In this document: positions 27,050 to 38,138 of the stretch, piece after piece
Numbering within the stretch: position 1 is the first letter of the stretch
Layout of the letters: each line of letters opens with the position of its first letter
From: Fennellomyces sp. T-0311
Lineage: Eukaryota; Mucoromycota; Mucoromycetes; Mucorales; Lichtheimiaceae
Length of the DNA: 64,000 nt
NCBI GenBank assembly: GCA_025266875.1
Contig: JALLLT010000006.1
Span: 186,001 to 250,000 of the forward strand
Reading direction: 5' to 3'
Translations under genes and position numbers: made by a program
Notes under the pieces: generated by a model
Told to the model about the DNA's origin: nothing
The model's database searches: none
The model's input: the letters and a program-made list of their open reading frames with translations, nothing else

Positions 27050-28303
27050 ATGACTACACGACCACCTTCGTATTCTATGGAACACCAAGACGCAGTCGTG
27101 TTTGGAGACGGGACGCCACCGCAGCAACAACAATCGCAGCAGAAGCCTGCACATGCAAACACATTTGTGCACAAGCTGTACAAGTAAGCGAAGCGCAGCT
27201 TTGGTATGTTTTTCCGCAGGGACGCTAAATGATTTTTGTCCAGCATGGTGATAGACAACCAATACCAGCATCTCATTGCGTGGACGTACACGGGATCATC
27301 GTTCATCGTCTGTAACATTATGGAATTCTCACGAGATGTACTCCCGAAACATTTCAAGCATAACAACTTTTCGAGCTTCGTTCGGCAGCTCAACATGTAC
27401 GTAAATCGGATTGCTTAGCTGGGGGCTGCATGGACGAGAGGCTAACAAGGGGCTTGGATCAGGTACGGGTTTCACAAGGTCAACAAATCGCCTCGAGGAC
27501 ATCGCACCCTGGCAGAAAATCAGATCTGGGAGTTCTCGCATCCACGATTCCTTCGCAATCGACCCGATCTTCTGGATGATATCAAGCGGAAGGCGATTGA
27601 AGCCGATACCAGTCGTGGTCGAGATAACCGCGATCTGCACAGCCATATGACGATGATGCAGGTCACGCACTCGGATATGATGCAGCGGATCAACCACCTG
27701 TTTGAGAATTTCAACGAGCTTGTCAAGGAGTTAGCAGAGACTAAGCGCAAGCAGGCTTCGCAGGAAGAGGTCATGAAGAACATGCTGCACTTCATCACCA
27801 GCCAGAACGGCGGCCACATCCCGCCCGAGCTAAACTACCACGGCCACTTTGACAAACCATCGTCCCCTTCCTCCACGACAACGACTCCATCCATCTTTAT
27901 CACTTCACCTGATCATACCGCCGATACCACGACATCCAACATGTTCATGCAACAGCACGCACGAAGCCCGCTTACTGTTCAAACGCAAAATCTGTCACCC
28001 CACCATCAACGGTATCCATCCGCAAGTACCCTCACCTCTCCAATCTCACCGCTGGCACTAAGCCCGTTTGGCATGTCGTCCTCGTCCTCGCCGAGCCCGA
28101 TGGTCTCAGACGACGACGCGTCGCTGTATTCGCCACATTCGCCGCATACTCCAAGAAGCCAGGCTTCTGCATCCATGCTGGCGGTCGATCCGCCCACTCC
28201 ACGTCCGTCTGGGAGCATAACGAGTAGCAGTGGTGGCAACGCTGACGCGACAAGCCCCTACACATTCGTTATCAATCCATTGGACTCGCTCTCGCACCGG
28301 TAA
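27050..28303 (+). CDS. Heat-shock-factor-type transcription factor
   Basis: 375-aa nuclear regulator with an HSF DNA-binding domain (about 37-141), a winged helix that binds nGAAn-type elements. Exons 27050-27183, 27244-27396 and 27463-28303; introns 60 and 66 bp. The join yields TFVHKLYNMV, the recognition-helix segment FKHNNFSSFVRQLNMYGFHK and WEFSHPRFLRNRPDLL, all classic HSF features. A coiled coil at about 163-215 is the expected HR-A/B trimerisation region. The C-terminal third is Ser/Thr/Pro-rich (for example SSSSPSPMVS) and probably an activation domain. It could be Hsf1 itself or an Sfl1/Hsf2-type paralogue: the protein is short (yeast Hsf1 is over 800 aa). A Gln-rich patch (24-31) precedes the domain. 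Confidence 0.93.
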
Positions 28304-28684
28304 TGCGCAGGTCGTTTTCCCGGTTAGAGGGTATGTGTATGAATTTAGCTGGCGCGCTCTAGGGCAGACGAGCATGTATACATATTTTATATTTTATAAG
28401 CATGATATATACAATACATTTCGCATGGGACAATTTGTAATCTAACAGCTGGCTGCCGTGTTGATACAAGCGTGGGAAGCGGGGCAGCGTGGATCAATGG
28501 GTCACCATGCAATGTGCAAACCGTGCAACCGTTGCCAAGCTATTTTAGCATTTGTTGTGATATGTTTTGAAGATACACTCGCAGATAACCTCAAAAGGCA
28601 TAACTTTAAAAAAAAACCTCGCAACTCGGTGACTCGTATTCGGCAAAAGCAATTGCGGGGGTTTTGGCCACGGTCTTCCCAAAA
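28304..28684. other. Intergenic region
   Basis: About 380 bp between the HSF-type gene and the RidA homologue, same strand. AT-rich 3' UTR-like sequence (28376-28440), then a presumably promoter-containing segment. Nothing else seen. Confidence 0.5.
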
Positions 28685-29354
28685 ATGTTTGCTCGTCGCG
28701 TTTTTCCTTCTCTACTTAGCCGCAACATGTCGTCCTTGACCCGCGTTCGTAAGTTAAAGCATTTTCCAATTGGATGACATTTCTGATTAAACATCTCGGT
28801 CGGGACAGACACCAACACTGCCCCCGCTGCCGTCGGTCCCTATGGTAAGTGATAAGCAGTAAAGACGCGTCATTCCGCAGTCAGTTGACGCCATGTCCAA
28901 TAGCCCAGGCCATCAAGGTCAATGGCTTCGTGTACACCTCGGGCCAAGTTGCCCTTATTCCTGCCACTGGTGAGAGTCGTCTTTATGAAGGCCAACTGCA
29001 CAACACACTAACCAGTATAAAAACAGGCAAATTGGTCGAAGGTGGTGTTGTTGAGCAGACCCGCCAGGTCTTGACCAACTTGACTGAGGTTCTCAAGGCT
29101 GCCAACTCGGACCTCACCAAGGTTATCAAGACCACTGTCTTCTTGAAGGACATGAACGACTTTGCTGCCATGAACGAAGTCTACGGCTCGGTAAGTCGAA
29201 ACTGTCAAAAGAGAAAGATCGGAGATCAGATAAACTGATGGGCTGGATTTAATAGTTCTTCACTGAGCACCAACCCGCTCGCAGCGCTGTCCAGGTCGCC
29301 CGCCTGCCCCTGGATGTCTCTGTTGAGATCGAGTGTGTCGCCTTGACCGATTAA
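28685..29354 (+). CDS. RidA/YjgF/UK114 family enamine/imine deaminase (Mmf1/Hmf1-like)
   Basis: 142-aa protein that hydrolyses reactive enamine/imine intermediates such as 2-aminoacrylate formed by PLP enzymes. Exons 28685-28748, 28809-28844 (36 nt), 28904-28969, 29027-29190 and 29256-29354; introns 57-65 bp. The third intron (28970-29026, 57 bp with a CTAAC branch-like site) has no in-frame stop, so naive translation reads 19 extra residues. Splicing it restores the family sequence ATG-KLVEGG. Conserved: NTAPAAVGPYAQA at the N-terminus, FLKDMNDFAAMNEVYG, and PARSAVQVARLP with R119 at the position of the substrate-binding Arg of RidA. The N-terminal 14 residues (RR-containing, hydrophobic, Ser/Arg) look like a mitochondrial presequence. 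A second in-frame Met at 15 could yield a cytosolic form. Confidence 0.93.
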
Positions 29355-29755
29355 TTGATGTAACGTGTGTATAATTTGCTATAAATTATAAGTGGAGCTT
29401 TCGGCAAACTTCATAACCAAATGTCCCGACTCTCTTCCGTTTATTACGAAGACTCATGTTATGTTATATTTTGACATGTTACATCGGCGTTTATCACGAA
29501 TATTACCCCATATGTTTTGACTATGCTATTTCGAGATCCAATCTTCCGATCGGTGCAATCGCGTAAATTGCCAATTTTCCGTACTCGTTGCAGTGTTGTA
29601 TCCTAAATAAGCATGGTACCTATGCACAAATCCATTATCAATTGTAACCGTAATCACACTGTACGCGAGAAAAAAAGCCGCGGCACACATTATTATATAA
29701 AAGCTACCGCAGATGATCAGAACTTATTCCATCAGTTCACTTTCCATCAAACATC
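29355..29755. other. Intergenic region with GH43 promoter
   Basis: About 400 bp; AT-rich 3' end of the RidA homologue followed by the promoter of the arabinanase gene (TATA element listed separately). No other gene seen. Confidence 0.5.
29695..29702 (+). promoter_or_regulatory. TATA box of the GH43 gene
   Basis: TATATAAA sits 54-61 bp before the start codon, leaving room for a short 5' UTR of roughly 30 nt. Confidence 0.6.
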
Positions 29756-30697
29756 ATGGTCAACAGGAGCTGGTTGTGGCGCTCTATCCTCCTGGCACTT
29801 GCCGCATCTTCTAGTATCTTGAATACGGTACAAGGTGCAGCATGGCCACTTAGTGGCGATGTCGGCTGTCATGACCCCACAATTACTCAAGAAGGCAGCC
29901 GATGGTACGTCTTTTGTACCGGTACCGGCATTACAGTCCTGACAAGCGACGACGGTCTCGCTTGGGTGACAGCACCTCAAATCTTCCTCAGCGAGCTTTC
30001 ATGGTGGGCTGACTATGTCCCTGCTCATTCAGGCCTCGACGTTTGGGCACCAGATATTTCGACTTTCAAAGGCAGAACATATCTGTACTACGCTATCTCT
30101 ACATTCGGCTCTCGCACAAGCGCCATTGGTTTGGCCTCAGCGGATTCCATTGGTGCTGGTTCCTGGATTGACGAAGGCATGGTGATCAGTACTACAGAGA
30201 CTGGCAACGACTACAATGCGATTGATCCCAATTTGGTCGTTGATACGGATGGAAATCCTTGGTTGGCGTTTGGTTCTTTCTCATCTGGGCTTAAGATTGT
30301 CGCAATTAGTCCATCCACAATGAAGCCTACCGGTGACATCTATTCGATAGCGGCCCGACCCGCAGGTGTTGAAGCCCCATCCATCGTCTACCATGATGGC
30401 TATTATTACCTTTTCACTTCAATTGACAAGTGTTGCTCTGGCGTAGACAGTACCTACAAAATTACCTATAGCCGATCGTCCAGTATCACAGGTCCTTATG
30501 TTGACGCTGACGGTGTCGATGCAATGGATGGCGGTGGAACTATCTTGGATAGTGGCAATGCTAGATGGATTGGCCCTGGTGGTCAGGATGTATATGAATC
30601 CGTTATTGCACGGCACGCCTATGATGCTGATAACAACGGTGTACCTACATTGCTTATTAGCGACTTGAATTGGAGTGGCGGCTGGCCAACATATTAG
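29756..30697 (+). CDS. Secreted GH43 arabinan endo-1,5-alpha-L-arabinosidase
   Basis: 313-aa single-exon gene for an extracellular five-bladed beta-propeller hydrolase that cleaves alpha-1,5-arabinan side chains of pectin. Residues 1-27 are a signal peptide (LLALAASSSILNTVQG). GH43 catalytic residues are present: general base D40 in GCHDPT, pKa modulator D157 in NAIDPNLV and general acid E207 in GVEAPSIV. WAPD at 97-100 and CCSGVDSTYKI at 226-236 are typical of the endo-arabinanase subgroup. Length equals the usual single-domain enzyme, without a carbohydrate-binding module. The lack of introns contrasts with its neighbours. Substrate assignment rests on subgroup motifs. Confidence 0.93.
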   Translation: MVNRSWLWRSILLALAASSSILNTVQGAAWPLSGDVGCHDPTITQEGSRWYVFCTGTGITVLTSDDGLAWVTAPQIFLSELSWWADYVPAHSGLDVWAPDISTFKGRTYLYYAISTFGSRTSAIGLASADSIGAGSWIDEGMVISTTETGNDYNAIDPNLVVDTDGNPWLAFGSFSSGLKIVAISPSTMKPTGDIYSIAARPAGVEAPSIVYHDGYYYLFTSIDKCCSGVDSTYKITYSRSSSITGPYVDADGVDAMDGGGTILDSGNARWIGPGGQDVYESVIARHAYDADNNGVPTLLISDLNWSGGWPTY

Positions 30698-31313
30698 TTT
30701 TCTTTTAACACGTATACCAGAAAGTATAAATAAAGTATCGAGACTAGCGGCAGCATTCAATTGAGTCTAAGGAACACATAATGATGGGTACATCGATACG
30801 TAAAAAGTGAAATATTTACTTAATCCACTTTTCTCTCCATAATATATAGCTGGTTTACCGGTATAAGGCAAAGTGATAGCTTTTTGATAACATATTAATG
30901 TATCCACTTGACCGGCTCCACATAGCTACTAATTGTTCAATTATCGCTGTTAGGTGAAATCGCTTCGTCATTGTGCAGTGACGAGTTATTACTACATTTT
31001 AAAAGTAATGGCAAATACTTACCAGTGATCATTGAATATTTGCTAATTTGGCACTGTGGGTCCACGAATTCCAAAAGCAAACGGTGATACAAGAACTTGC
31101 GGTCAAACATAAGTTATTCGGGAAGAGTTTGACTCATCCGGAAAGAAAATTATCGTCGTGTCGGTGTTATAATGGATACTAGTATCTACAATGTACATTA
31201 CACCTGGAACAGCATCAAGTATACCATCGAAGTTGCAACCCTCTATATAACCTTTGGATTCTCTATTAATAACACCTGATCGCATCATTAGTAACTTGTG
31301 CATCTTATAAAAG
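30698..31313. other. Intergenic region, nothing seen
   Basis: About 620 bp of AT-rich DNA between the arabinanase and the orphan membrane-protein frame. No features recognised beyond a TATAAATAAAG run at 30725-30735 that could serve in 3' end formation. Confidence 0.5.
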
Positions 31314-32102
31314 ATGATTTTATACCTGTATATACAGCGATGTTACACGAACGGAGAAATAGACTTAAAAGTAGCACGCCTAAGCATATTTCTTGCAACT
31401 TGTTCTACCATGTTTCTCATAATATTTATGTTTTGCATGCTTCTATTCTCTATCCTCATGTATGTTCTAGTATTATGGTGCATACCAAAGGATACTCTAG
31501 AGCTACGATTACTGGTAGCAGCAGTCATTTCCCTCCCTATGCTTTACCCTGTTTTTAAGCATGTTTCAACATTACTGGCTTGGTTCTCTGCCGCTCTGTA
31601 TACAATTACAATTTGGACCTTCCTGTGGTATTTTAAGCAGCGAGTCGACGGCAGCAAGGCATGGATCGACGCACATTTACGGCGCTACAAATCGATTGTT
31701 GTTGTAATGATTGTATATTATGGTGTTGAAGCCGCGCTTCAATCAAGGACAGCCATACAAGAAAGCGTAGACAGCTTGCTAGGGATACAGCAGACGCTCT
31801 GCACAATCCATTTTTGGGCATTCATTACTCTATATTTACGGACAAGATACCGGTCATCAAGAGCATTTTTCCTCTACAACTTTATCGTCATGCTGAATCC
31901 TTTAGGCGTGGTGCTACAATTATTCATCGAATTCCCAATCGAAGACCTATACTGCAATGAATATTATAATTGCCATGGGTCCAAACAAAGATTTCAGTAT
32001 TTCTTAATGTCATCACTTCCATTAATTGAGACATTACCGGCGGTCATCTTGTGTTTAAAAGGTGTTTTTTCAGAGGCAGAACTTTATGATATGGTATGTT
32101 AG
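31314..32102 (+). CDS. Hypothetical multi-pass membrane protein
   Basis: 262-aa uninterrupted frame, unrecognised family. Hydrophobic segments at about 24-52, 60-82, 84-106, 126-144, 160-176, 186-206 and 231-248 suggest six or seven transmembrane helices. The interhelical loop at 108-125 is basic (RVDGSKAWIDAHLRRYK) and the 207-230 loop holds a pair of cysteines (YCNEYYNC). The frame ends ...DMVC-stop; ATG|GTATGT just before the stop resembles a splice donor, so a 3' exon is possible. Conservation of length without stops argues for a real gene, but no homology could be named. It lies between the arabinanase and the subtilase array. Confidence 0.5.
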   Translation: MILYLYIQRCYTNGEIDLKVARLSIFLATCSTMFLIIFMFCMLLFSILMYVLVLWCIPKDTLELRLLVAAVISLPMLYPVFKHVSTLLAWFSAALYTITIWTFLWYFKQRVDGSKAWIDAHLRRYKSIVVVMIVYYGVEAALQSRTAIQESVDSLLGIQQTLCTIHFWAFITLYLRTRYRSSRAFFLYNFIVMLNPLGVVLQLFIEFPIEDLYCNEYYNCHGSKQRFQYFLMSSLPLIETLPAVILCLKGVFSEAELYDMVC

Positions 32103-32659
32103 CGTGGCAAAGATGTCAGACACTAATATGAATGATGGCTGATGCTAACTTTTATATGTGCAACTTCGTATATTAGACATTGGTTAGCAAGTAACATAAT
32201 TATCCGTCTTTTTACAATTACATGAAAAATTGAAGAGGTATGCATTCCAATAGTCAGTCTAGAAATACTAAGTTGCAATTGGGCTAATTGGTTATACGCA
32301 CTTAAAATAGATTTTAAGGGAACAACTAATGATGCTAAGATGAAAATATCAAAAGCTATCATCATAGACACCTATATCTGTATAAAAGTGATTCAAAACT
32401 AAGCATCTAATAAACCATTTCTGTATGTTGCAATAACCATTTACTTACCAATTATGCGCAGATCGTCCATGCTTATTACACATTCTCTCACAACAAGGAA
32501 ACACCGCTAATTCACGTCTCCGTCACAAGCGGATAACCTATCAAGCATCGGCCAAACTTCCTACAATTGATTTTACTCTTTAGAGTAAACTTTTTACAAT
32601 GCTGCGTATACATTTATTACTACTTCATACAGCAACGAAACTATGTAGTGTATCGCAAA
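32103..32659. other. Intergenic region upstream of the array's left edge
   Basis: About 560 bp between the orphan membrane protein and the stop codon of subtilase A (opposite strands, so convergent 3' ends). AT-rich, nothing else recognised. Confidence 0.5.
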
Positions 32660-35600
32660 CTATTGAACTTCAATAATACAAGATGTCCATCTCTCCCAAT
32701 CATCTTTGCTATTTGGATCCCCTAACCATTTAAGCGCCTGGAACCCGATTCTGTACCTCCCTGGATTTGCTTGTACTGAGATAGGGATTTTCAGTCCAAG
32801 AAGTGTTGGTGTATAAGTGCCGTTCCATTGATAGTTTATATACATTTGTGTACTCGTGGAGCGTCCAAGGTAGTCTAAATCGGTAAATGCATGACCAAGT
32901 TGTACCCCTTTATCGTTATATAATGGCGAAAGGATTGTCCTGGTTGGATTAGGCAACGATATGATAAAGTACGGTCCAGTTTCGGGCTTCGACTTTTCGA
33001 ATGTAAAAACATCATCTGGACCAAAAACTGGGAATGGTGATTCCGTTACATTCGATATAAACGGAGTATCATTTCCGAAAATAGGAAGCTCGTGTTGGTT
33101 GCCGACAATGCCAATATAAGGGACAGTTAGATCTCTCTGGCTCAGAAGATCCTTGAATTTGATGAAGCCCCCATACATAATGTGTAACTTCGGATCGGTG
33201 TTAGGCGGATTAACGGTAACGGTAATGTCGATGCTACTTCCAGGAAGGATTCGTAGCACTCTTTTCGAAAAGACCAAGTCGGCGGCGTCTTGTCCAAAAG
33301 TAGCAGGCTCGTTAAAATATACGCTTTCATCTAGATTGTATGGTACAACCGATACGCTAACATTGTTGATAACTTCGTACGAGGCAATAGTATTACCACT
33401 GTTTGCGACAGTAAGAGTGTGGGTTTTTTGCATGTTGGCGGTATCATTAAAGCTGATATCTCCAGGGGTAATGTGAACCTTCTGTTGAATAGTGTCATAG
33501 ACTAATAATACGAATTCAATAAGCAATCGAGTTTTAAAATAAGACATCAGATGTTAATTACCCTGAATGAGACCAGCGCCTTGACGATAAGGTGTATCAA
33601 CATTGATTTCGTTGTTTGCATGCGGAGCCTGGTATGCATAGTTTTGAAATTGCTCAAGAATATATTCAGGCGTAGGCTTGGCGTTTCCCTCCATCGCTTT
33701 CAAATACAGGGCAGTTGCTCCTGCTACATATGGTGTTGCCATAGAAGTGCCACTCATCATACCCCATGAACCGAATTGTCGAGGAAGTGTCGAATAAATA
33801 TATCCTCCAACACCAGCAATATTCGGCTTCACGTCGATTTCGTAAGATGCACCAATACTAGAAAACGAGGAGACCGTATTCCCACTGGGTACAGGAGATA
33901 CGACCTGCTCTTTTGAGAACGTCAAAGTAACTTGGCTATTCTGGATTGCCGAGAGAATGGCGATACCGGTGTCATGTGCTATGCCCACAGTAGGAACCTT
34001 GGCTGTGGGTACAGATATTCCCAGTGCACCCTGACCATTCGTGTTATATATAACCACACCGATAGCACCAGCTTGTTGTAAATTGATAGCTTTGTCGTCA
34101 AACGTGCATGTACCGCGCTGAACGAGGGCTAATTTTCCCTTGACGGTACTGGGAATATTTTTTGGGTCGCACGCGTCTGTAGCACTGCTCACGTTGACAT
34201 CGCCGGCAACAATTTGGGCACTCGGAATGTCACCAGTGTCCGGGGTGCTTGGAGTGTAACCTTATATGGATTATTATTATTAATATCTATATGAAAATAA
34301 GAATGTATTTTAGCATACCGTATTTTTCAGGCGAATTATTCATTGTAAAATAAAGCGTAAGCGTGCGATCATTATCAAAGGATGCAACTGAGAAAGCACC
34401 TTGACCTACGCTGGGAGACCCTACAGTAAAGGCGCCGCTTGTACCCTCATTTCCAGCCGCAATAATGACTACAAAGAATGCAAATTAATGCCGGACTATG
34501 AATGACAAACAACATTCTATTGTGTCAATATATTTACCTGGGACCCCTTTTGCAGTAATTCTCGCCGCAACTACTGCTGTTGGACTTTCTGGCCAGCCTG
34601 TATTGCTGCCTAAGGACATATTAATTATATCTACTCCTGCATCATACGCATCTAGGATTGCGTCAATGAGTATGTCGTCAGATGTCGAGCCATTACAAGG
34701 GAAAACACGCCACATTCCTAATATGGCATCAGGAGCAACTCCTGTAAATGCCTAAAAATCGACCAGCTTGTCAGCGAACATAAAGGCATTTGTCTATTAA
34801 TGTACCTACGTCTGTTCTTCCTGCAATGATGCCTGAAACGTGTGTTCCGTGTCCTATACGGAATGTCCTATTTTAGGCATTTTATCTCATAAGCAATAAG
34901 CACACGAACCTGATGCACCACTGCCTGGAGGACAGCTGTCTATTGGATCGCTATCTGGTTTAGGGGGAACACCTTCCTGTTCATTGAAGTCGTCACCCAC
35001 AAGGTCCCGACCCATAGCAACTTTAAATCCGGGCCCAAAGCCACCTCCTAACGCTGGATGCATATAGTCGACACCTATGAAGTAGTGTAACGCAACAATC
35101 GTTAAAAAAGCATATGATGATAAATATGGTTTGCTTACCTGAATCGATAATTCCAACCTTGATACCGGTACCAGTATTCTTGAGCTCATCATGCACTCGA
35201 TCGACTTGTGTTTGCGCGTGTGGGAGCAGCATGTGTACATCGGCGCTACTATGGGCTATCGAGGCCACAATATTCGGAGGTTCAATAGCACGCACGGGGT
35301 AGACATTCGCAACCAGTCCGGTCTTGGCGATTGCCCCAAGTATATTCGTAACCATGTCTCCCTTATCCATTGTCATACTTGTAATGATTCCGTTGTGTTC
35401 ACCGTTACGTTCAGTCTTGCGGAGCTGGACCGTCGCTCCCTTCAGTAATTCGTGATTGAAAAGATGTGGAATATCCACATCAACGTCCGAGAGTTTTACT
35501 TTTAACAAATCAAGTAATCTTTTGCTATCTCCATCGACATCCGGGCCTGTAAATTCACAAACGAAGCGGCCAGGGATATACGAGGACCCCACAGAATTTG

Positions 35601-35697
35601 CTCCTGATAATGATGGCGCGGCATGCGAAACAGAAGCAAAGAGTGTGAGAAGTGATAACAGGTAGCTTATAAAGAATACTTGAGCGCGGGAGACCAT
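32660..35697 (-). CDS. Secreted subtilase A (S8, vpr-like, with PA domain)
   Basis: 890-aa secreted serine protease. Exons in transcription order: 35697-35139, 35074-34910, 34853-34810 (44 nt), 34751-34538, 34468-34319, 34260-33562 and 33501-32660; introns 56-69 bp. Order: signal peptide (1-27), propeptide with IPGRFVCEFTG, catalytic D185 (IIDSG), H243 (GHGTHVSG), N334 (AAGNEG), PA domain (about 380-480, LALVQRGTCTFDDKA), S550 (SGTSMATPYVAG), then C-terminal beta-sandwich regions (about 611-890; HTLTVANSG, VTVNPP, FQALKWLGDP). This is the layout of minor extracellular protease Vpr and C5a-peptidase-like enzymes. The PA insert may bind substrate or regulate access. Upstream, TATCTAAGTGCC stands where copy B has TATATAAGTGCC. 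First of four tandem copies. Confidence 0.93.
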
Positions 35698-36634
35698 TAA
35701 TCAAAGGCAACGGAGGAAAAAAGTAATAATTGAGAAGAAGCAGGAAATTCACGGTCTTACGTTTCCTAGAAATTGGCGGCACTTAGATAGTGCGCGATAT
35801 CCTATGTGCATATCTCCTTTCTGCACAGGAGATGCATACATGTTACTAGACGAGGAGACAAAGAGAAGATGCCTGCTTCTCCTGAGAGGAAAGAAGTAAC
35901 TTACGCAATGAGTCGACATAATAACTATAATCAAAAACTAATTATCATACGATAAGGGGATAAATCTAACGCTATGGTGCCTCTTGAGAACCTTTTCCGA
36001 AGGTGATCTACATTGATTTTTTTGGCATATTATCCACAAATAGTTGTGCCATAAGTGACCTCCCATGGCAATATTTTCTCTACAAAATGAATGCCTATAA
36101 ATTTACTAAGCGCAAGCGCTCTACGGGGAACAAAGAAAAAGAAATAAAAATATGTTTTGTTTTAAGTTTATAGATGATAAGTATGCACCACTTGTTGTTG
36201 GGACAACATGAACTCCTAGTTTTCAGTGTCATTTTCCAAATCGGTTATGCATAATTATGTAAGGGACAACATTTTTTTTTAATTAGACAGCCTTGAGGTT
36301 GACAAAACTTTAGCTTTCATATCATTATATAGTTATCTTTCATTAGTTCTGTAGAGTGCTAGTCGACATCGATTACTTTACAAATGAAATGTTACCCTTT
36401 ATAGACACTTGTACAAAACAGAATTTTCTGTGCAACATACACAAACATCCACCGATACGATCGCCAGATACAGTAGGATACATATAAGAATAGAAAGTAC
36501 ATTTTCGATAGTCAAAGAAAATGTACAAAGAAACTGTTCTTGTGAATTGGCGTATATCACCATACTATAACCATAGATACAAATTGACAGTGCGTAGTGG
36601 TATACAACTTCCTTAAATACGGACAAACACAGTA

Positions 36635-37184
36635 GGGGGTTTCAAAGTTAAGCTCTAATTTTTGCTATTTGGGAATTTTTGCTAGTTGAGAAGATCTTTT
36701 GCCAGATAAATCTTTTTACGCTTAATTCATACTCGTCATGGCTAAAACCCAAATACAAAATGCGACTAACCCTCGCAAACGCTTGGCAAGAAACCCTGCT
36801 TCATGGCTGGGTGCAAGCGGATGACCCATTTCTGAGGCATGTCAGAAACAATTACCTTATATCCTCAGTGCACCTAATTCCGCTGTTTCTCTGGATCCGT
36901 TTAATAAGCGCGCTAAACCTGCTGCTCGTAGTAGCCTACTCGTAAGCATAAAAGGTATTATTTACTGTCGAAGAAAGTTTATTCCATGGTTTGTTTCCTA
37001 ATACTGAAACTAGAATGACAGCGTTCATTGAAAGGGTCCATTGACGATCAGGCGCTATGGCATGGTAATCTTGGAAAAGAGGTTTAAATGTGCGTAAAAA
37101 CCAGTGAAGAAGTGAAATCTAGTTGGTCTATCTAGCAAAAATGGTCCCAACTAGCAAAAATCAGAGCTCAACTTTGAAACCCCC
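36635..37184. mobile_element. MITE-like element with about 60-bp terminal inverted repeats
   Basis: Left end GGGGGTTTCAAAGTTAAGCT and the reverse complement of the right end GGGGGTTTCAAAGTTGAGCT agree over about 60 bp with a handful of mismatches, continuing through ATTTTTGCTA and TTTTTGCTAG. TA dinucleotides flank both ends (36633-36634, 37185-37186), as expected for the Tc1/mariner superfamily. Internal sequence encodes no intact transposase, so it would be non-autonomous. Confidence 0.75.
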
Positions 37185-37342
37185 TAGTACTTGTGCTATA
37201 ATTGCATAATATTCTAAAAAGCGACTCTAATTAGAGCCGCTTGCGTTTATTCTATATCCAGTAAAATACCCTGAACAAATAATATGTAAACTTACAGTAC
37301 ATGATAACGACAAATGCTGTCTCTCAAATTGGAGCATTGCGT

Positions 37343-37899
37343 TGTAACAAATTACTTTTGCCGTTTGGTCTCTCTGTTTGTGTCACTATATTCCGTATAC
37401 AGCAAGCACGTGCTCACTATGTCTGCTGTCTACTCTATTGGTTGGTGCATTTAGCGCATCTCAATCTACTTCTTTACACGGAACCCCACGGTCAACGCTC
37501 ATTATCCTATTATACTTTTGCATTCTGCACATCTCAATCTACCTTTCTACCCGATTCCACGGTCAACACCTTGTACTCTATTATACTTGTGAGTTTTGCA
37601 CATCGACATCTTAAACTCGGATTATTTAGAGACATCCTTTCACATTAACAACCTGCCCCCGACACGACTTGTTGTTATCGCAGTCGGATTTTCAGAACCT
37701 AGATGAAAGAAGCCTATAAATACCCTCGGAGTATCAACGAAATAAAGCAATTAACTTGACCTCAAGTACCTTGATCATACCTTGTCAGAAGCCGAAGTCA
37801 GAGGATAACATCTGTATTTAGCTAACTCACCTTTTTCTATTTCTCTTATTATAACCCAATTCGTGGACTCTGATTCACGCAGAACCTCTTTTTTATACA
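37343..37899 (+). repeat. LTR-like repeat, copy 1
   Basis: 557 bp matching 47183-47633 in the same orientation. Ends are TGTAAC...ATACA. Near its middle-right it has CCTATAAATACCC followed about 30 bp on by AAATAAAG, the TATA plus polyadenylation arrangement of an LTR. A 73-bp internal unit (ATCTCAATCTAC...CTATTATACTT) is duplicated at 37455-37527 and 37528-37598, which explains the greater length than copy 2. No matching target-site duplication was found, so solo LTR is a hypothesis. Confidence 0.6.
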
Positions 37900-38138
37900 A
37901 TACACTCAAAATTATACATAATGCAAGTGTAGAGCACTGTACACTTTCATAAAACGGTCCTACCAGAATACGGCAATCCCAGGCAATATATTTTTCTCTG
38001 AGCAATCACTATGGATCTCCCCGTATTGTTACACAAAGAGGTCGAAAGAAACTCGTGCGTTTATTAATTAAATAGCTGCTTTGTTATCAACGCTGAATCG
38101 ACATATAGCTTCATCAACTACAAAAATGATGATAGCTA

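Larger units (their letters stand above)
35698..38138. other. Spacer between subtilases A and B with mobile-element remnants
   Basis: 2.4 kb without a supportable gene. Contains a 550-bp element with long inverted repeats (36635-37184) and an LTR-like repeat (37343-37899), both listed separately. The right part (35755-35800) is the promoter region of subtilase A. Confidence 0.6.

Noticed and set aside
27329..27697. 122-codon minus-strand frame across HSF exon 2-3
   Set aside because: Antisense to the HSF DNA-binding domain and an intron.
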